DNA of 10,155 nucleotides from Phycisphaerae bacterium (GTDB lineage: Bacteria > Planctomycetota > Phycisphaerae > UBA1845 > Fen-1342). Every line of letters starts with the position of its first letter. The stretch's first letter is position 1. Under the pieces are notes generated by a model, which worked only from the letters and a program-made list of their open reading frames with translations, made no database searches and was not told the origin of the DNA. The stretch is from the NCBI GenBank assembly GCA_020058145.1, contig JAGVEP010000422.1:1-10155 (forward strand). Reading direction: 5' to 3'. Positions 1 through 7,529 of the stretch are shown in pieces. A program made the position numbers and the translations under genes.

Positions 1-1
1 A

Positions 2-613
2 CCCGACGCCGCCGCGGATGACCGCTTCGGCAGCGCCTTGGCGGCCAGCGGGAGCCAGGTGCTGACCGGCGCTCCCAACCACGACGCACCCGCATCCGAC
101 GGCGGGGGCGCGTACATACTCGACTTGAGTGCGAGCGGAACGCCGTGGATCGCGAGCCAGCCGACCAGCCAGCGCGTGCGCGTCGGAGATCCGGCGGTCT
201 TCCACGTCGTCGCCGGACCCGCCAACGTTGGTATCCAGTGGCGAAGAGATAACGTGGAGCTCGTCGAAAGCGACCACTATGTCGGCGTCAACACCCCAAC
301 TCTGACCATTCCGACTGTCGAGCCCCAGGATGCGGGCATGTACGCCGCACGCGTGACCAACGGCTGCGGCGCGGTCATCAGCCTCGCGGCGGAGTTGACC
401 TTGTTGGGTGCGAGCGGCGACCTGAACTGCGATGGAAGCCTCAATTTCGACGATATTAACCCCTTTGTGTTGGCCATGTCGGATCCCGCGGGCTACCACG
501 CAGCCTATCCGCAGTGCGACGCGCTGAACGGCGACTGCGATGGCGATGGGGCGATCAACTTTGACGACATCAACCCGTTCGTCGCGCTGCTCGGCTCCGC
601 GTCTGAGCGGTAA
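2..613 (+). CDS. Secreted FG-GAP / Ig-like / dockerin-type protein, 3' part only
   Basis: The reading frame is open from base 2, so the start lies upstream of the window; the TTG at 38 is internal, because the residues before it (DRFGSAL, from base 20) form the front of an FG-GAP beta-propeller repeat that continues across it. About 203 codons are visible. In order: one FG-GAP-like repeat (residues about 5-42, with the SGSQVLTGAP turn), an Ig-like domain (about 47-133; tryptophan in IQWRRD and DAGMYAARVTN as the Y-corner of an I-set fold), then a C-terminal pair of EF-hand-like calcium loops (about 138-200; DLNCDGSLNFDDINPF and DCDGDGAINFDDINPF). The last pair resembles type I dockerin and is common at the C-terminus of exported planctomycete proteins, where it may act in attachment or sorting rather than in a cellulosome. 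The signal peptide would be upstream and is not visible. The gene converges on the kinase gene. Its substrate or partner is unknown. Confidence 0.85.
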   Translation, partial: PDAAADDRFGSALAASGSQVLTGAPNHDAPASDGGGAYILDLSASGTPWIASQPTSQRVRVGDPAVFHVVAGPANVGIQWRRDNVELVESDHYVGVNTPTLTIPTVEPQDAGMYAARVTNGCGAVISLAAELTLLGASGDLNCDGSLNFDDINPFVLAMSDPAGYHAAYPQCDALNGDCDGDGAINFDDINPFVALLGSASER

Positions 614-760
614 ATGTGCCCCTGAACCAACCCGCAGCATCGGCCCCGGCGGCGCGGCGGCATGATCGCGCAGCATGTCTGAACGGGCGAGACGCGCAAA
701 TCCCTGTGCCGCAACGCGGACGGAGTTTTCAGGAGGCACACCGTCAGGACGCGCTCCGGA

Positions 761-3700
761 TCAGGGCGCGGGCGGCTGTGAGGAGGGCACCGTAGTGGCG
801 TTCTTGTCTATTGCGGACGGTTGTAAGCTGGGCGCGCCAGTGATCAGGGCTTCGGCTTCGGCCAGAAACGCCTCGCTTTCCTCGTCGTTTGACCCCCGCA
901 TCAGGTCGCGCAACTGCGCCAAGGCGGCCTGCGCTTCTTCCACGCGCCCGAGCCGGTAGAGCGACATCGCGATAAAGGCGATGTCCTGCGGATAGCCCAA
1001 GTACGCACCTTCCTTTGCGGAAATCGGCGACGTTTTGGGCGCGCCGGACTGCGGTTCCCCCTCAGCAGCAACCGTGCCGGGATGCAGTTTCCCTGAGTGT
1101 GTCAACGTCTCCAAGGCTTCCTCGTACTGGCCCACACGGTACTGGGCGACGCCGAGCGTATTGAGCACGCCGCCGGGTAGCACCGTTGACTCGCCGAGCG
1201 CAGTGCGGATTTTGCCGTCCTCCGGTACTTGCGAAACCGCGACTTGGGCCGCTCGCAGTGCGATGGCATAGCGCGTGGCGTCCGCCTGCGGGCTGGCGAC
1301 GATCTTCCAGGCGGCGTTATTGAGCCGCATGTAATCGTCGCCCATCCGCTGCGCGCGTGCGATCGCAATGCCACGCATCTCGGGGGACAGCGAGGCGTCC
1401 TTGCCCAACTGTTCGACGACCCACTCGGAAACGATCCCCTGTTCCGCGAGTTCATTGACGAGGCGGTCGGCGTCGTCACGGGTGCGCGACGCTTCCCTCC
1501 ACATCACGTTGCAAGCCTGTTGGCGCACCAGCGGTTGCAGGGAATGGTCGGAGCGGATCACTTCGGCGACTTTTGACCAGTCGCCGAGTTGATCATGCAA
1601 GGCCTGCACGAGTGGGGTGGCCTGCCTGGCTGCTGCCCGAGCGGCCTCGCTTTCCGCGAACCGTTTGGCGTTGGGAACGCTGTCCCATAGGCGCGCCGTG
1701 CCATCGCTTGAGTGGGTCAGAACGCGCGTGCCGTCGGGACTGAAGGTCACCGACCGAATCTCGTCTTGGTGCCCGCGGAGCGTGATCAGCGGCGCGCCCG
1801 TGGCCGCGTCCCACAGGCGCGCGACGTGGTCCGCGGACCCGGTCAATACGCGTGTGCCATCGGGGCTGAAGTCTGCGGCCGAGACCACGCCTTCGTGCCC
1901 CTGCAGCACAGTTAGCTCCGCGCCCGTTGCTGTATCCCAGATACGAGCGGTGTTGTCGTCGGCAGCCGTCACGATCCGCGTGCCGTCGGGACGGAAGCAG
2001 ATGGCACGTCCGCCGAGCGTGGTCATCTCCGCTCCTGTAGCAGTATCCCAGGTACGGGCGGTGTTGTCGTCAGCAGACGTCACGATTCGCGTACCGTCGG
2101 GACTAAACAACAAGGTCCACCGGCCGCCGAGCGTGGCCACCTCTGCCCCCGTGGCCGCGTCCCAGAGCCGGATGTCATGCTCAGAACTCGTCACAATGCG
2201 CGTGCCGTCAGGGCTGAACCGCGTCGACCAGACCGCGCCCAAGTGGCCACGGAGCACTGCTAGCTCTGCCCCCGTGGCCGCGTCCCAGATTCGGGCGGTG
2301 CAGTCCTCGCACCCGGTCAAGACGCGCGTGCCATCCGGACTGAAGGCCGCCGACTTAATGACGCAGTCATGGTCGCGCAGCATGGCCAGTCCCGCCCCGC
2401 TTGCCGCGTCCCACAAGCGACCAGTTCCGTCCAATGACCCGGTTAGCACGCGCGTACCATCAGGACTAGAGTGCTCGGACCTAAACAGCCCATCCACATT
2501 CTTCTCTGGAGTGGCCAGCGCGTCCCCGGTCGCGATGTCCCACAGACCTGCAATGCTATTTCCCCAAGTCAACAGCCGCGTGCCGTCGGGGCTAAACGCA
2601 GCCGAGTTACTGCGCAGAACGGACAGGGTCGGCCCGGCAGCCGGACCCCGCACCCGCCCCCGTACCGACGCAGTCAGCGGGCGGGGATCATTAGGGCTGA
2701 AGCTCCAAGAAAAACCGTGCTCTTTTCCGAGCAGCGTGTCTACTACCGCCCGGGTCGGCGCGCGCCAGAGGCGAGTGGTCTTGTCGTTCGCCCCGGTCAG
2801 CAAGCGCGTGCCATCGGGGCTGAAGGCTACCGACCTGATATCGCCTTCGTGTCCGCGCAGAATCGCCAGCGCGACTCCGCTCCCCGCATCCCAAACCCGC
2901 GCGGTCTTGTCGTACGACCCGGTCAGTATCAGCGTGCCGTCCGGGCTGAATGCGGCCGCGCAGACCGCGTCCTCATGGCCGCGCAGCATGGCCAGTTGGG
3001 CGCCGGTCACGGCGTCCCACAGGCGCGCCGTCCCTTCCGCGGACCCCGTTAGCACACGTGTCCCATCCGGACTGAAGACTGCCGCAAACACTGCGTTTTC
3101 ATGCCCGCGCAACGTGGCCAGCGCCGCGCCGGTCGTGGCGTCCCAGAGTTTAGGATCGGCGTCAGAGTATCCGGTGAGGATGCGCGTGCCCTGGGGACTG
3201 AACGCAACCGCCGTAACCGTGTTATGTTGCCTGTCTAACGTGGTCAGTGCGGTGCCCGTGGTCGCATCCCAGATACGGGCGGCGGCTCCAGACGTCGTCA
3301 CAAACCGCGTGCCGTCGGGACTGAACGCCGTCGACACAATACCACTTTGCGGTTCGCGCAGTGTGGTTAGCTCCAGGCCTGTTACCGCGTCCCAGATTCG
3401 GGCGGTGTCCCGAGACGTCGTCACAAACCGCGTGCCGTCGAGACTGAAGCAAACGACCCGCTCGGCGCGCACGGTGAGCGCGCCCACCTCTGCCCCTGTG
3501 GCCGCGTCCCAGGTACGGACGATGCCATCTTGGGATCCGGCTAAGACCCTGTTGCCATCCGGGCTGAAGGCCACCGCTGTCACCCAGCCCCCAGGCTCGC
3601 GCAGCGTGAGCAGGCTCGTGTCGACGCAAGCATTCAAATAGCTCCACTCCCAGTTGCGGAATTCCAGCGGGGCAGCGTCCAGGTGCTGACGGACGTTTGC

Positions 3701-5062
3701 GATCTCGCCGGCTTGCAGGGCGGTCTCAGCGGCGCCAATGTCTGCCAGATACGACTGCCAGCGTGCTTCGCGCCGTTGGCGCTCCGCCTCGTCGCGCTGC
3801 CGGATCGCGTCAGCCGCCTGCGTGTCGGCCCGTTGCCGCTCCCCATCCGCGCGGTCGCGGGCCACGCGCTCGCGTGCCGCAAGAACGGACATCGAGATCC
3901 CAAACGCCACGAGCAGTACGACGAATGTGGCCGCTACGGCGGCGGGGCCCTTGTACCGGCGCAACTGCTTTTTCAGCATGTAAAATGCGCTGTCGCGTTT
4001 GGCTTCGATCGCTTCGCCGGCGAGGTAGTGCTGGATGTCGCGGGCCAGCTCGCCGCCGGTCTGGTAACGCCGCTCGCGCTCCTTGCTCAGACACTTCAGG
4101 ACGATCGTCTCGACTTCGTCGTTGATTCGCCGGCGGGACGCCGACGCTCCCCCAAGCGTGCTCGGCTTGACCGGCTCGGCATTCATGATCCGGTCGAGTA
4201 CGTCGCGCATGTTCCCGACCACCTCGTACGGAAACTTACCGGTCAGCATCTGGTACAGGACCACGCCCAGGGAGTACACGTCGGTACGCGTGTCGATCTT
4301 GCTCGGCGCGCCTTCGGCCTGCTCGGGGGCCGACCACGGCAGACTGCCCACAAACTGCCCCGTCAGCGTCATCGCGGCCAGCTCTCCGAGACCCATCGGG
4401 CCACCGGCCACCTTCGCCAGGCCGAAGTCCAGCACGTGCGGCTCACCCTGGGCGTCGATCCGGATGTTGCCGGGCTTCAGGTCGCGGTGAATGACGCCAC
4501 GCAGGTGCGCCGCGTTCACCGCCTCGCAGATCTTGGCGAACAGCTTGAGCGTGCTGTCGATCGACAGACCCACCCGGCCCGGGCCCTTCGAGCCTTTGGC
4601 CCCGTGTTCTTTCTCGGCCGCCCCCGCCAGGTACACGTCCAGCGGTTGCCCGCTGATATAGTCCATGACGAAGTAAAAGCTGCCCGCCGCACTGCCGCTG
4701 TCGTGTACCGCGACGATGTTGGGATGCTGAAGCTGCCCCAAAATCTGTACTTCGCGCTCGAAGCGGGCCTTGTCGCCTGTGCCGGCGAACGGACCTTCTC
4801 GCATGACCTTGATGGCCACTTTGCGATTGGTCGATTTCTGGACGGCCTGATAGACCACGCCCTGCCCGCCGCGGTGAATCTCCCGCAGGATCTCGTAGCC
4901 GGGGATGCTGTCGCCGTGGGGCAGGGCGGGCGGTGTCGCCGCCTCGGTCGACTCGGCCGCGTCGAGCGCCGCGGGCGTCAGCAGCGTTTCGGCCTGTGCC
5001 GCGGAAGGTTCGCCGGTCGAATCCGTCGGCCGGGCTGTGGAATGTTCGCCAAGATTATCCAT
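761..5062 (-). CDS. Transmembrane Ser/Thr protein kinase with about 16 WD40 repeats and TPR-like C-terminus
   Basis: A 1433-residue Hanks-type kinase. The kinase domain spans about 56-347: glycine loop GGQGVV (65-70), ATP-binding K85 in VAIK, helix C E104, catalytic loop HRDLKPGN (192-199, D194), DFG (212-214), APE (245-247) and D261. All catalytic residues are present, so it should be active. A single hydrophobic segment lies at about 374-395, followed by an Arg/Glu-rich likely coiled coil (about 396-433). About 16 WD40 repeats follow (about 492-1130, with repeated SPDGTRVLTG...ARLWDAATGAEL), then a helical TPR-like region (about 1131-1400; VLNTLGVAQYRVGQYEEALETL is a clear TPR). The expected topology is kinase in the cytoplasm and propellers outside it. 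The eighth WD40 unit is degenerate (lacks WD and has an RGRVRG stretch). The ATG at 5062 is supported by AGGAG (5070-5074) 7 nt upstream. The gene seems monocistronic; no sigma-factor gene precedes it. Likely role is signal transduction with WD40/TPR protein contacts; substrates are unknown. Confidence 0.93.
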   Translation of the reverse strand: MDNLGEHSTARPTDSTGEPSAAQAETLLTPAALDAAESTEAATPPALPHGDSIPGYEILREIHRGGQGVVYQAVQKSTNRKVAIKVMREGPFAGTGDKARFEREVQILGQLQHPNIVAVHDSGSAAGSFYFVMDYISGQPLDVYLAGAAEKEHGAKGSKGPGRVGLSIDSTLKLFAKICEAVNAAHLRGVIHRDLKPGNIRIDAQGEPHVLDFGLAKVAGGPMGLGELAAMTLTGQFVGSLPWSAPEQAEGAPSKIDTRTDVYSLGVVLYQMLTGKFPYEVVGNMRDVLDRIMNAEPVKPSTLGGASASRRRINDEVETIVLKCLSKERERRYQTGGELARDIQHYLAGEAIEAKRDSAFYMLKKQLRRYKGPAAVAATFVVLLVAFGISMSVLAARERVARDRADGERQRADTQAADAIRQRDEAERQRREARWQSYLADIGAAETALQAGEIANVRQHLDAAPLEFRNWEWSYLNACVDTSLLTLREPGGWVTAVAFSPDGNRVLAGSQDGIVRTWDAATGAEVGALTVRAERVVCFSLDGTRFVTTSRDTARIWDAVTGLELTTLREPQSGIVSTAFSPDGTRFVTTSGAAARIWDATTGTALTTLDRQHNTVTAVAFSPQGTRILTGYSDADPKLWDATTGAALATLRGHENAVFAAVFSPDGTRVLTGSAEGTARLWDAVTGAQLAMLRGHEDAVCAAAFSPDGTLILTGSYDKTARVWDAGSGVALAILRGHEGDIRSVAFSPDGTRLLTGANDKTTRLWRAPTRAVVDTLLGKEHGFSWSFSPNDPRPLTASVRGRVRGPAAGPTLSVLRSNSAAFSPDGTRLLTWGNSIAGLWDIATGDALATPEKNVDGLFRSEHSSPDGTRVLTGSLDGTGRLWDAASGAGLAMLRDHDCVIKSAAFSPDGTRVLTGCEDCTARIWDAATGAELAVLRGHLGAVWSTRFSPDGTRIVTSSEHDIRLWDAATGAEVATLGGRWTLLFSPDGTRIVTSADDNTARTWDTATGAEMTTLGGRAICFRPDGTRIVTAADDNTARIWDTATGAELTVLQGHEGVVSAADFSPDGTRVLTGSADHVARLWDAATGAPLITLRGHQDEIRSVTFSPDGTRVLTHSSDGTARLWDSVPNAKRFAESEAARAAARQATPLVQALHDQLGDWSKVAEVIRSDHSLQPLVRQQACNVMWREASRTRDDADRLVNELAEQGIVSEWVVEQLGKDASLSPEMRGIAIARAQRMGDDYMRLNNAAWKIVASPQADATRYAIALRAAQVAVSQVPEDGKIRTALGESTVLPGGVLNTLGVAQYRVGQYEEALETLTHSGKLHPGTVAAEGEPQSGAPKTSPISAKEGAYLGYPQDIAFIAMSLYRLGRVEEAQAALAQLRDLMRGSNDEESEAFLAEAEALITGAPSLQPSAIDKNATTVPSSQPPAP
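1681..3585 (-). repeat. Tandem WD40-encoding repeats, period about 120 bp
   Basis: Within the kinase gene about 16 units of roughly 120 bp repeat, each encoding a propeller blade with SPDGTR and WDAATG signatures. Several are very similar at the DNA level; for example, variants of GTGCCGTCGGGACTGAA recur on the plus strand once per unit. This fits recent tandem duplication and invites recombination or copy-number change. The repeats also keep a long antisense frame open, which is a by-product and not a gene. Confidence 0.85.
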
Positions 5063-5077
5063 GCCGCCTCTCCTGCA

Positions 5078-5386
5078 CCAGCGACCAGAACTGAGGGTGG
5101 CATTCTACCGTGCGATGCGCGGACGCGCCGGTCAAGCGCCGGGATTCCAAGCGCCGCCGGCGAGTCCGGGTGCGCTCCCCGGCGTCTATCTGCACCACCC
5201 GGACTCGCTGCTGCCACTGCGTCCATCCCGGCACGGCTGCCGACTACCGGCGCTGGCCCGCGGCCGTCGAGGCCGCGCTGCCCGAACCATTCCCCGAGCA
5301 GCAACTCTACTTGACCCGAAAGCAACGCCCCGCCGGCCCCCGCGAGAACCCGCCCAGCGTAGCACTGCCAAAAACCGGAATAGAAG
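5078..5386. other. Gene-free region upstream of the kinase
   Basis: No convincing gene is seen on either strand; the open frames here are Arg/Pro-rich and lack recognisable motifs. On the minus strand a TAGAAT hexamer (plus-strand bases 5102-5107) lies about 40 nt upstream of the kinase start and could be a -10 element, but no good -35 lies at the right distance, so the kinase promoter is only tentative. The region belongs to the chromosomal side of the integration site. Confidence 0.4.
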
Positions 5387-5427
5387 AGGCCGGAAACAGG
5401 ATTCGTAAATCCTTGTGTTTCCGGCCT
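5370..5427 (-). terminator. Hairpin downstream of the tRNA remnant, probable terminator
   Basis: The arms AGGCCGGAAACA (5387-5398) and TGTTTCCGGCCT (5416-5427) pair perfectly over 12 bp, and an inner GGATT/AATCC stem (5399-5403 with 5408-5412) extends the hairpin. Read on the minus strand it begins 8 nt after the tRNA 3' end and is followed, after a short gap, by TTTTT (bases 5370-5374). This fits a terminator for the original tRNA gene, though the T-run is further from the stem than usual. It supports the idea that the left flank is the original chromosome. Confidence 0.55.
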
Positions 5428-5434
5428 TTACGTT

Positions 5435-5479
5435 TGCCGGCGTCCGGGGTCGAACCGGAGACCTCCTGATCCACAGTCA
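5435..5479 (-). tRNA. 3' half of a tRNA gene, likely tRNA-His(GTG); element attachment site
   Basis: On the minus strand the segment reads as the 3' part of a tRNA: anticodon loop CTGTGGA (5470-5476, anticodon GTG at 5472-5474), 3' anticodon stem TCAGG, variable loop AGGTC, T arm TCCGG-TTCGACC-CCGGA (5443-5459) and acceptor strand CGCCGGC (5436-5442). CCA is not encoded. The 5' anticodon stem should be CCTGA; only TGA (5477-5479) fits, and beyond it there is no D arm or 5' acceptor strand. The gene is therefore a remnant and not functional here. An integrase gene lies 150 bp away, so this is most simply the half-site left when an element integrated into the tRNA gene; the intact tRNA should lie at the far end, beyond the window. 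The base after the acceptor is A rather than the C73 usual in bacterial tRNA-His, so the amino acid is tentative. Confidence 0.75.
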
Positions 5480-5496
5480 CCGGGAACGCTTACGCA

Positions 5497-5618
5497 CGGT
5501 GATTGACGGCCGTTGATAACCCTTGACAAACACCGGGGAATACGTCATTCTTACATTGACGTTGCTAGGCGGTTATTGACGGTTTTGGACGGTCAACCTA
5601 GCAATGGCCTAGCAATGG
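5497..5618. repeat. Short repeats upstream of the integrase: possible arm-type sites or operators
   Basis: ATTGACGG occurs at 5502-5509 and 5575-5582, with a 7-base match at 5555-5561 and a near match at 5585-5592. CCTAGCAATGG occurs as a perfect tandem duplicate at 5597-5607 and 5608-5618, with an inverted partial copy, TTGCTAGG, at 5562-5569. Clusters of short direct and inverted repeats between the core site and the integrase gene are where lambda-type recombinases bind arm sites and where excisionase or regulator acts. A TTGACA (5523-5528) could be a -35 element, but only a poor -10 (CATTCT, 5546-5551) follows it. The function is inferred from position. Confidence 0.5.
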
Positions 5619-5627
5619 GATACGATC

Positions 5628-6899
5628 ATGGCGCCTAATCCGCTCCGCATTGCCCAGCCCGACGGACGCTCCGGACCACGCAAGGTGAACTTCACCAAGC
5701 ACGTACTGGACGAACTACGCACGCCGGAAAAAGGGTCGCGGGCCTACCACGATGTTAAGACGCCCGGCCTGATAGTGCTCGTGACGGCCGCAGGTGCCAA
5801 GACGTTCTATCTGTACCGCTGGTACGCCAACAAACCGGAGCGGATCAAGATCGGGCGATATCCCGCGGTGACTCCCGAGCAAGCCCGCACACAGGCCCAG
5901 AAGCTAAACGGCCAGATTGCGGGCGGTGCCGACCCAGCCGCCAAACGCCGCGCCGTACTGGCCGAGCCCACGCTCGGGGAAACCTTTGACCGCTGGATGG
6001 AGATACACGCCAAGCCCCGCCTGCGATCGTGGCCGGAACTCGCGCGGCAGTGGACGTGCTATCTGGAGCCCTGGCGAGCACGGCAATTGCGGACGATCGG
6101 CAAGCCCGACGTTTTCACGTTCCACTCCCGGCTGGGCACGGAACGCGGGCCGTATCTGGCGAACCGCGTCCGTGCCCTGCTACATGGGCTCTTTGAATTC
6201 GCAACGGCGGAAGGGTGGGAACATCCGAATCCGGTCAAAGGCGTCAAGAAATTCCCCGAGCACTCCCGCGACCGCTTCATTCAGCCCGACGAAATCAGGA
6301 AGTTCCTGGACGCGATCCAGGCCGAACCCGACGGCCGGCTACGCGACGTTTTCCTGCTCGCGCTCCTGACGGGCGCCCGGCGTCGCAACGTGCTGTCCGC
6401 CAAGTGGGTTGATATCGACATCGGCCGTGCGTTGTGGACCATCCCGGCGGCCGAATCCAAGTCGGGCCGTGGCATCATCATCCCGCTGGTCCTGCCGGCG
6501 TTGAAGATCGTCACCGACCGCAGAGCGGAGACTCCCGCCGATTGTGCGTGGGTGTTCCCCAGTTTGGTCCGCAAGGGCCGTCACCTTGTAGAACCCCGCG
6601 CCGCATGGGACGCGATTCGCCAGCGCTCGGGACTACTCGACGTGCATTTTCACGACATACGCCGAACGCTGGCTTCGTGGCAGATTGCCACCGGGGCCAG
6701 CCTACCAGTTGTGGCTGCCAGTCTCGGGCATGGGCCGGCGTCCGGTGCAACCGCAGTCTATGCGAGGCTCGCCGATCCGACACCGGTACGCGATGCACTG
6801 ACGTTGGCGACGACCGCCATGATGGAAACCGGCAGCGGGGAACCCGCCGAGGCCCGCAAGCCGCGGAGCAGGAAGGGGGCACAGAATGCCAAGGCATAA
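5628..6899 (+). CDS. int: Tyrosine recombinase / P4-type phage integrase
   Basis: A 423-residue site-specific recombinase that would integrate and excise the element at the tRNA. In order: an N-terminal arm-binding DUF4102-like domain (about 18-105; LIVLVTAAGAKTFYLYRW and IKIGRYPAVTPEQAR), a helical core-binding domain (about 112-208) and the catalytic domain (about 215-392). All active-site residues are visible: R251 (TGARRRN), K278 (ESKSG), H342 and R345 (HDIRR), H368 (LGHG) and nucleophile Y378 (AVYARL). Length is normal for the family. The final 25 residues are a basic tail. The ATG at 5628 has only a weak GGGA (5617-5620) upstream, which lies in the second tandem repeat, so expression may be limited by a repeat-binding regulator. 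Its 3' end overlaps the next gene by 14 bp. Confidence 0.95.
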   Translation: MAPNPLRIAQPDGRSGPRKVNFTKHVLDELRTPEKGSRAYHDVKTPGLIVLVTAAGAKTFYLYRWYANKPERIKIGRYPAVTPEQARTQAQKLNGQIAGGADPAAKRRAVLAEPTLGETFDRWMEIHAKPRLRSWPELARQWTCYLEPWRARQLRTIGKPDVFTFHSRLGTERGPYLANRVRALLHGLFEFATAEGWEHPNPVKGVKKFPEHSRDRFIQPDEIRKFLDAIQAEPDGRLRDVFLLALLTGARRRNVLSAKWVDIDIGRALWTIPAAESKSGRGIIIPLVLPALKIVTDRRAETPADCAWVFPSLVRKGRHLVEPRAAWDAIRQRSGLLDVHFHDIRRTLASWQIATGASLPVVAASLGHGPASGATAVYARLADPTPVRDALTLATTAMMETGSGEPAEARKPRSRKGAQNAKA

Positions 6900-7395
6900 G
6901 GCCCCGACAGCCGCGGTACGGGAGAATTACATCGGCCCCGGCACTCTTGAACCGTGCCGGCTGGACTGGATTCCGACCGGTGGGTTTAAGCCGATCCTGG
7001 ACGACCTGCTCTGGCGAGCCGATCTACTTCTGCCGGACGCCGCGGCGGCCGAGCTGCGCGCGCTGTGTCGCGATCTCCGGGCCGTTGAGAAGGACATCCG
7101 GCCGATGGTGGGCGATTCGTTCGCACTGCATGAATTCGCGCTGACACTAGCCTACTATGCGGGGCGTTTTGCGAGGGAGTTGCAGATCAATCAGGCGGTG
7201 CATGGGCGACGCCAGCAAGGGCATGGGACGCAGGCGAGCAGGACGGCCGCCCGCTATGCCGCAATTCGGGCCGAGTACCAACGCCAGACCGCACAGCATC
7301 CCGGCAGACGCAAGGCGTGGTATCAGGCCGAGACCGCCAAGGCCGTTAAGGTGTCCGTCGGCACCGTCTGCCGGGCACTGACCGCACCGCAGTAG
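6886..7395 (+). CDS. Unknown protein with a C-terminal helix-turn-helix
   Basis: A 169-residue protein I do not recognise. Its ATG lies inside the end of the integrase gene (14-bp overlap), preceded by the purine-rich GGAAGGGGG (6871-6879), so the two are probably co-transcribed and coupled. The middle (about 38-105) is predicted mostly helical. The C-terminus (about 146-166; ETAKAVKVSVGTVCRALT) has the spacing of a helix-turn-helix, similar to those of resolvase- or regulator-type proteins, and the stretch before it is basic (105-143). It could bind DNA, for example as a regulator of int or as an accessory recombination factor. This is inference from position and the HTH only. Confidence 0.75.
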   Translation: MPRHKAPTAAVRENYIGPGTLEPCRLDWIPTGGFKPILDDLLWRADLLLPDAAAAELRALCRDLRAVEKDIRPMVGDSFALHEFALTLAYYAGRFARELQINQAVHGRRQQGHGTQASRTAARYAAIRAEYQRQTAQHPGRRKAWYQAETAKAVKVSVGTVCRALTAPQ

Positions 7396-7435
7396 ACCAC
7401 TCACGCCACAAAAGGGGGAATTTTCATACGATTTT

Positions 7436-7460
7436 CTGCGCAGTGGTAACCAGTGCGCAG
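7436..7460. promoter_or_regulatory. 25-bp palindrome, probable operator
   Basis: An interrupted palindrome centred on base 7448: outer arms CTGCGCA and TGCGCAG, inner arms TGGT and ACCA around a central A. Only the pair at 7443/7453 mismatches. It ends 8 bp before the -35 box of the following promoter, the position of a dimeric regulator's binding site. The candidate binders encoded nearby are the AlpA-type protein and the HTH protein just upstream. Confidence 0.55.
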
Positions 7461-7468
7461 GATACCTT

Positions 7469-7496
7469 TTGACACCGTTGCTTTCTGTTGTTTAAT
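7469..7496 (+). promoter_or_regulatory. Sigma70-type promoter for the alpA-helicase-initiator operon
   Basis: A perfect TTGACA (7469-7474), a 16-bp spacer and TTTAAT (7491-7496, five of six matches to the -10 consensus) lie about 34 bp upstream of the AlpA-like start. This is the only strong consensus promoter seen in the element and would drive the tightly packed genes from 7530 onwards. Confidence 0.6.
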
Positions 7497-7529
7497 TACC
7501 TACGGCGATACCCGCCGAAGGATTATACG

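Noticed and set aside
614..760. Possible terminator between the convergent dockerin-type and kinase genes
   Set aside because: GC-rich repeats (around 637-660) are present, but I could not find a clear stem followed by a T-run on either strand.
1617..3641. A 674-codon open frame on the plus strand with a recurring VPSGLK motif
   Set aside because: It lies exactly antisense to the WD40 repeats and its repeated motif is the complement of the SPDGTR-coding repeats. The kinase frame has recognisable domains; this one does not.
3683..5314. A 543-codon open frame on the plus strand
   Set aside because: It is antisense to the kinase catalytic domain, an artefact of high GC content and few stops. 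No domain is recognisable.
5110..5469. A plus-strand frame running from the kinase upstream region into the tRNA remnant
   Set aside because: Arg/Cys-rich composition with no motif, and it crosses both the hairpin and the tRNA fragment, so it is not a plausible gene.
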